Shown here piece by piece: positions 15,109 to 18,269 of a DNA stretch of 18,269 bases. Both the position numbers and the translations under genes were made by a program. Location of the stretch: contig SKXU01000091.1 of the NCBI GenBank assembly GCA_007128245.1, forward strand, positions 1-18,269, in the 5' to 3' direction. The notes under the pieces are model-generated. The model did no database searches. It was not told where the DNA came from and was given only the letters and a program-made list of their open reading frames with translations. Numbering within the stretch: position 1 is the stretch's first letter; each line of letters begins with the position of its first letter. Source of the stretch: Candidatus Woesearchaeota archaeon. GTDB lineage: Archaea > Nanobdellota > Nanobdellia > Woesearchaeales > SKIA01.

Positions 15109-15303
15109 TTAGCGTACTTTAATTGCGTACTCTCCTTTTTGTTCTACACCCATTTTTTCTGCCACAACAGAGCGCTTTACGTCAATAAAGTATGCTCTTC
15201 CTTGCCAGTTTCCCGTAAATTCTCCTACGTTCTGTTTCTGTTCGGTAATCTGTGCTGGTGTAAGCAGTCGTTTAGTTTTTTTGTGTGCGAGTTGTTTTGC
15301 CAT
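15109..15303 (-). CDS. spt4: Transcription elongation factor Spt4 (RpoE2) lacking its zinc ribbon
   Basis: A 64-residue protein. Spt4 pairs with Spt5/NusG and travels with RNA polymerase as a processivity factor. The C-terminal half matches the family: EFTGNWQGRAYFIDVKRS (28-45), VAEKMGV (47-53) and KGEYAIKVR (56-64), including W33. The N-terminal half normally holds two CxxC pairs that bind zinc; here the aligned stretch is AHKKTKRLLTPAQITEQKQN and the whole protein has no cysteine. The frame is uninterrupted, codon use is normal and the operon position between rpo7 and rps24e is the expected one. It may therefore fold without metal. Identity is inferred from half the protein plus context. 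Confidence 0.8.
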   Translation of the reverse strand: MAKQLAHKKTKRLLTPAQITEQKQNVGEFTGNWQGRAYFIDVKRSVVAEKMGVEQKGEYAIKVR

Positions 15304-15307
15304 TGTC

Positions 15308-15679
15308 TTATACCAATAGTCCTATGAGATCTCGTGAAGTAATAATCCCTACTGGTCGAGTCTCATCCATTACGAGAATGCGCCGAAAGCTGTGTTGCTT
15401 CATGAGCGCGGCCACTTCCATGAGGGTGGCGTCTTTTTGTACGGTGAACACGTCTTTTGTCATGATATCTTGTGCTCGCACGTGGTCGACGTCTTTTCCG
15501 TGAGCAAGCACTTTTCTAAGGATATCTCGCTCAGTGACGATTCCTGCAAGCGTATCTTCTTGCATAACGACAAGACACCCAATGTTTTTTTCATCCATGA
15601 CCGCCGCCATTTGTGCGAGTGATTCTTGCGGGGTTGCAGTCACTACAGGACTTGACATGTATTCTTCTGGTTTAATCAT
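15308..15679 (-). CDS. CBS-domain pair protein
   Basis: A 123-residue cytosolic protein made of two CBS modules: about 4-58 (VVTATPQESLAQMAAVM...GIVTERDIL) and about 71-123 (VFTVQKDATLMEVAALM...GIITSRDLI). CBS pairs bind adenosine nucleotides such as AMP, ATP or SAM and act as energy or metabolite sensors; the ligand here is not predictable. The start at 15679 is chosen over 15700 because its ATG overlaps the rpo7 stop (ATGA) and GGAGG lies seven bases upstream (15687-15691). The gene stands where many archaea place a GTP-dependent dephospho-CoA kinase gene. Being stand-alone and without an effector domain, it must act on another protein. Confidence 0.88.
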   Translation of the reverse strand: MIKPEEYMSSPVVTATPQESLAQMAAVMDEKNIGCLVVMQEDTLAGIVTERDILRKVLAHGKDVDHVRAQDIMTKDVFTVQKDATLMEVAALMKQHSFRRILVMDETRPVGIITSRDLIGLLV

Positions 15680-16212
15680 GCAAGGTCCTCCGCGACCCAT
15701 TCAAGCTTCCCAAGGCCTTCTTGTCTCATAGTAAGTCCTATCTTTGGGTTGGTTACGTCTTTATATGAGACTGCGATGATGCGCGCGCGGCAGACGTCTC
15801 CTACTTTGAGTACGCGGTTGCTATCTTTTCCGTGCAGCGTTTTTTCTTTGTTAAAGGATACGAAGTCGTTCATTGTTTGGCTGATGTGAATCATTCCTTC
15901 GAGCGGTCCGAGGGTGATAAATGCTCCAAACTCTGCGATATCTCGGATGACTCCGACAACGATTTCTTGGAGTTCAGGTCTGAATACGACAAGCGTGAAT
16001 GTGGTTTGGAAATAGGATGCTCCATCTCCTGGGATGACAATTCCTTCTCCTATCTCGTTTACGTCCTCAACTCCGATCACGACACCGATGCTTTTTGAAA
16101 TGAAACCATCATATTTTTCTTTAATTTGCGTAGTGATTGCTGCTCTGAGGTCTGCTCCGAATTGCGCTGGCGGAACTCGGATGTGGTCTTTGACTGTTAT
16201 CTTGTAGTACAT
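15676..16212 (-). CDS. rpo7: RNA polymerase subunit Rpo7 (RpoE1, E')
   Basis: A 178-residue subunit of the polymerase stalk, partner of Rpo4, which binds emerging RNA. Residues 1-80 form the RNP-like tip domain (MYYKITVKDHIRVPPAQFG, IVIPGDGASYF at 58-68). Residues 82-163 are an S1/OB domain (EIVVGVIRDIAEFGAFITLG, EGMIHISQ, GLTMRQ). Length is slightly below the usual 180-190. The start at 16212 fits the canonical MYY N-terminus; a longer frame from 16242 would add ten residues foreign to the family and overlap the PIN gene. The stop overlaps the CBS gene's ATG. Confidence 0.94.
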   Translation of the reverse strand: MYYKITVKDHIRVPPAQFGADLRAAITTQIKEKYDGFISKSIGVVIGVEDVNEIGEGIVIPGDGASYFQTTFTLVVFRPELQEIVVGVIRDIAEFGAFITLGPLEGMIHISQTMNDFVSFNKEKTLHGKDSNRVLKVGDVCRARIIAVSYKDVTNPKIGLTMRQEGLGKLEWVAEDLA

Positions 16213-16228
16213 TCGTTTGTGAAAGAGG

Positions 16229-16612
16229 TCACGGCACCGCATAGAGTCGGCCTGAGCGTTTTATTGCCAGGACCGGGATGCGTTGTGCGCGTGCGCGTCT
16301 TTGCAACTCCTTGTCTTGTGTCACGATGATACCTTGGTTGTGGAGTGCATACTCACACAGTGCATCATCGACGTGATTGTTGGATTGTGGCACCATATTT
16401 AAATGTTGTCGTGAGATAAGGTGCTGTGCAAGGCGTGCTTTTTGCTTGTCAGCACCGCTTCCTTGCGTGGTGAGTCGCTCAAGCTCGTGCAGCGTTCCTT
16501 CAAGCACTGTGAGTTGCATGTGCGGGTATTCTGTGCGGAGTTGTCCGAGCACGTCATGCTCTTGTTGCAGCATGAGGATGTTTGTATCAATAAGAACAGG
16601 CTTCACACTCAT
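16229..16612 (-). CDS. PIN-domain nuclease, Fcf1/VapC9-like
   Basis: A 127-residue single-domain PIN protein. The acidic metal-binding residues are all present: D9 (LIDTNILM), E43 (LHELERL), D82/D83 (VDDAL) and D100 (VTQDKELQRRA). In archaea this gene typically sits directly upstream of rpo7 and is related to eukaryotic Fcf1/Utp24, which cuts pre-18S rRNA; rRNA processing is therefore a likelier job than a toxin role, and no antitoxin gene adjoins it. Many archaea have the aIF2-gamma gene just upstream; here the neighbour is instead the divergent cca gene. First gene of the operon. Confidence 0.85.
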   Translation of the reverse strand: MSVKPVLIDTNILMLQQEHDVLGQLRTEYPHMQLTVLEGTLHELERLTTQGSGADKQKARLAQHLISRQHLNMVPQSNNHVDDALCEYALHNQGIIVTQDKELQRRARAQRIPVLAIKRSGRLYAVP

Positions 16613-16615
16613 AGG

Positions 16616-16628
16616 GGGCTGTGAGCCC
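16616..16628. promoter_or_regulatory. Short inverted repeat before the rpo7/ribosomal operon
   Basis: GGGCT-gtg-AGCCC, perfect five-base arms, lies between the candidate TATA element and the PIN start at 16612. Could be an operator or a chance GC hairpin. Confidence 0.25.
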
Positions 16629-16637
16629 TTAATAATG
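16629..16637 (-). promoter_or_regulatory. Candidate TATA element for the PIN-rpo7-ribosomal operon
   Basis: The minus strand reads ATTATTAAG about 21 bases before the ATG at 16612. This is closer than for the other genes here, so the assignment is weak. Confidence 0.3.
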
Positions 16638-16650
16638 TTGTGGGCGCAAG

Positions 16651-16660
16651 GCTCTTAAAG
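16651..16660 (+). promoter_or_regulatory. TATA-like element of cca
   Basis: GCTCTTAAAG is centred about 26 bases before the ATG at 16682, predicting a leaderless transcript, and supports that start over ones at 16640 and 16667 that lie upstream of any expected RNA start. Confidence 0.4.
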
Positions 16661-16681
16661 CATTCCATGCTCTTGCATAGT

Positions 16682-17947
16682 ATGAGCGTGTACACCCTTC
16701 TTAAGACAGTGGCTTCTTCTCTTCGAGGAGATAAGGATATTATTCTCGCTCGAGACTCCGTTGTTGAGCGCATCAATCATGAGCTTTCTCGGCGCGGAGT
16801 GCGTGCTGTTGCGAGCGGCGGAGGGAGCGTTGCGAAAGGAACGCACTTAGCGCTTGACCACGATATTGATATATTTGTGCGCTTTTCTTTTGACTACGCA
16901 GACCTTGAAGAGCAACTTCCTGATTTGCTTGAGCCATCGCTTAAACCCTTTGCTCCTGTGCGTGTGCATGGTTCGCGTGATTATTTTCAGTTCACGCACG
17001 ACGGCTATGAGTTTGAGGTTATTCCTGTGCTGGCAGTCTCACATCATAGTCAGGCTCAGAACGTGACTGATATGAGTCCTGTGCATGTAGAGTATTTTCT
17101 TGCTCGCGCACAAGGCCTTCAAGATGAGGTGCGCCTTGCTAAGCAGTTTTGTAAGGCGCAAGGAGTGTATGGCGCGGAGAGTTATATTCGCGGGTTTTCT
17201 GGTCACGTGCTTGACATTCTTATTGTGCACTACAGATCGTTTTATGCGCTCATCGCGGCTGCTGCTTCTTGGACTCCTCCCGTGATTATTGATGTGGAAG
17301 GACACCACGAGGACCCTGTGGGCGTGCTAAATGAGGCAAAATTGTCTCCGTTGATTCTTATTGATCCTGTTCAGCCTGATCGTAACGCGGCTGCTGCGCT
17401 GTCATCTGAGCAGTTTGATGCCTTTGTGAGTGCTGCAAAGCAGTTTTTGCAGGCTCCTTCAGAAGCGTTTTTTGTGGTTAAAGAATTTCGTGCTCACCAA
17501 GTCAAGGAGCGTCTCTTAGAACACGCAGGGAGCGGGGTGTGGATTGATATGGAGGTGTTTGATCTCAAAAAGGACGTTGGCGGTGCACGAGTAAGAAAGG
17601 TGTTTTCTCGCGTGGTGCGCGAGGTTTCTCGGGCAGGGTTTACTGTTGTTGAGGATGGATGGCATTTTGATTTTCCCCTCGCTCATGCATGGGCGTGTGT
17701 CGAGCAAGAAGCGCTTTCTGAGGTGTATGAGCGTGAAGGACCCCCCGTGTCTGTTGCAGAGGATGCTGAGCGTTTTCGCGCCGCGCACGATGAGGTGTTT
17801 GAGCGTGATGGACGGTTGTGGGCTCGCGTGTCTCGCGAGCAGACTACCTTGCTTGAGGTGGTGCGCTCGTTGTGCGAGTCCCTCTCTTCTGAGAAGCTTA
17901 CGTGTTCGGTGAGCGCTCTTGACGCCACAGCACCCGTGAAAGAATAA
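16682..17947 (+). CDS. cca: CCA-adding enzyme, archaeal class I tRNA nucleotidyltransferase
   Basis: A 421-residue enzyme that builds or repairs the CCA end of tRNAs without a nucleic acid template. The nucleotidyltransferase head has GGSVAKGTHLALDHDIDIFV at 47-66, with D61 and D63 as metal ligands, and a third carboxylate E112 in FEVIPV, where Archaeoglobus CCA enzyme has aspartate. RLAKQFCKAQGVYGAESYIR (151-170) and GFSGHVLDILIVHY (171-184) mark the central domain, and LIDPVQPDRNAAAALS (226-241) the C-terminal RNA-binding part. Length is near the family norm. The stop lies inside the opposing DUF368 gene, a 50-base tail-to-tail overlap. Start choice rests on the promoter spacing and the lack of family-like sequence in the 14 residues further upstream. 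Confidence 0.92.
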   Translation: MSVYTLLKTVASSLRGDKDIILARDSVVERINHELSRRGVRAVASGGGSVAKGTHLALDHDIDIFVRFSFDYADLEEQLPDLLEPSLKPFAPVRVHGSRDYFQFTHDGYEFEVIPVLAVSHHSQAQNVTDMSPVHVEYFLARAQGLQDEVRLAKQFCKAQGVYGAESYIRGFSGHVLDILIVHYRSFYALIAAAASWTPPVIIDVEGHHEDPVGVLNEAKLSPLILIDPVQPDRNAAAALSSEQFDAFVSAAKQFLQAPSEAFFVVKEFRAHQVKERLLEHAGSGVWIDMEVFDLKKDVGGARVRKVFSRVVREVSRAGFTVVEDGWHFDFPLAHAWACVEQEALSEVYEREGPPVSVAEDAERFRAAHDEVFERDGRLWARVSREQTTLLEVVRSLCESLSSEKLTCSVSALDATAPVKE

Positions 17948-18269
17948 TTCCTGCGATAAAGAGTGCTGCTGGGAGGATCATGCTGGCTGTGCTTGTCACT
18001 GATTGACTGACTGTCATCAGCGGCGTGATGAGTGCTCCGAGCATGATTCCTGCCAGAAAGGTGAGTGTGCTGTTGCGTCTTGTTTTGAGCAGTGTTTGCA
18101 CGCTCAGCGCCGCAAGGATTATTCCTATTGCGACTCCTAGTGCAAATACTGCGAGGATGGGGATGTGCGCGAGTGGCTGTGCGACTGCTGCGAGCATGTC
18201 GGTGTAGGTTCCTGTGACTAAGAGCAGGTAGCTTCCTGACACTCCTGGTAAGAGCATGACAAACCCTGC
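17898..18269 (-). CDS. DUF368 membrane protein, C-terminal part (partial)
   Basis: The frame is open through the window edge, so the N-terminal part is missing; 123 residues are visible. The motif AGFVMLLPGVSGSYLLL at the start is a signature of DUF368, a polytopic family, and at least three more hydrophobic helices follow (ILAVFALGVAIGIILAAL, LTFLAGIMLGALITPL, ASMILPAALFIAGIIL), ending in a short polar tail. Bacterial members (PopT) move undecaprenyl phosphate back across the membrane. An archaeal member may recycle dolichol-type carriers used in N-glycosylation, which is inference. It converges on cca with a 50-base overlap. Confidence 0.85.
   Translation of the reverse strand, partial: AGFVMLLPGVSGSYLLLVTGTYTDMLAAVAQPLAHIPILAVFALGVAIGIILAALSVQTLLKTRRNSTLTFLAGIMLGALITPLMTVSQSVTSTASMILPAALFIAGIILSRVLWRQERSPNT

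Noticed and set aside
15680..15700. Longer start for the CBS protein (seven extra residues)
   Set aside because: The ATGA overlap with rpo7 and GGAGG seven bases upstream favour 15679; the extension lies inside rpo7.
16213..16242. Longer start for Rpo7
   Set aside because: The canonical N-terminus MYY begins at 16212; the extra ten residues would overlap the PIN gene and match nothing in the family.
16229..16612. VapBC toxin-antitoxin system
   Set aside because: No antitoxin-like gene is adjacent, and the place directly before rpo7 is the conserved site of a housekeeping Fcf1-like PIN protein.
16640..16681. Longer start for the CCA enzyme (14 extra residues)
   Set aside because: The TATA-like element lies within this stretch, so it is unlikely to be transcribed; the start at 16682 fits promoter spacing.

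Overview
The window reads as chromosomal DNA of an archaeon. It carries the conserved archaeal run PIN nuclease, Rpo7 (RpoE1), Spt4, S24e, S27ae, a class I (archaeal-type) CCA-adding enzyme, TATA-box promoters placed about 26-29 bases before start codons (leaderless mRNAs), and many secreted proteins held by one C-terminal membrane helix. Very tight packing, 4-base stop/start overlaps and a large set of orphan surface proteins suggest a DPANN lineage such as Woesearchaeota or another Nanoarchaeota relative. That placement is inference; no rRNA is present.

Layout. 1-52: possibly the last codons of an upstream plus-strand gene. 123-1871 (+): glycogen debranching enzyme (GH133 type), overlapping tail to tail with 1839-4643 (-). 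1839-7473 (-): three-gene operon, transcribed winged-helix regulator, then a PKD-domain surface protein, then a toroid-repeat surface protein, each coupled by a 4-base overlap. 7474-7619: divergent promoter region with two inverted repeats. 7620-7865 (+): an 81-residue single-pass membrane protein. 7862-13736 (-): more surface proteins in at least three transcription units: an Ig-like protein plus a 35-residue coiled-coil protein (12538-12645), a 722-residue protein with 28 N-glycosylation sequons, and a pair made of a Q-rich-tailed protein and a DUF11-like protein. 13790-14599 (-): tail-anchored protein of unknown function. 14657-16612 (-): the information-processing operon PIN, rpo7, CBS pair, spt4, rps24e, rps27ae. 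16682-17947 (+): cca. 17898-18269 (-): C-terminal part of a DUF368 membrane protein that runs off the window.

How it fits together. Roughly 12 kb in the middle is devoted to the cell surface: five larger proteins have a signal peptide, beta-rich or alpha-toroid ectodomains and a C-terminal anchor, with cytoplasmic tails that differ (helical, UBA-like, Q-rich, very short). The winged-helix gene heads one operon and has a perfect 8+8 base palindrome upstream. DUF368 proteins are thought to recycle polyprenyl-phosphate carriers, which would suit a cell making much N-glycosylated protein, but that link is only suggestive.

Points that stand out: an Spt4 with no cysteines (zinc ribbon lost), a CBS-pair gene translationally coupled to rpo7, and the unannotated 35-residue gene coupled to a surface protein. 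No tRNA, rRNA, CRISPR array or insertion sequence was seen, and no gap over 300 bases lacks a gene.
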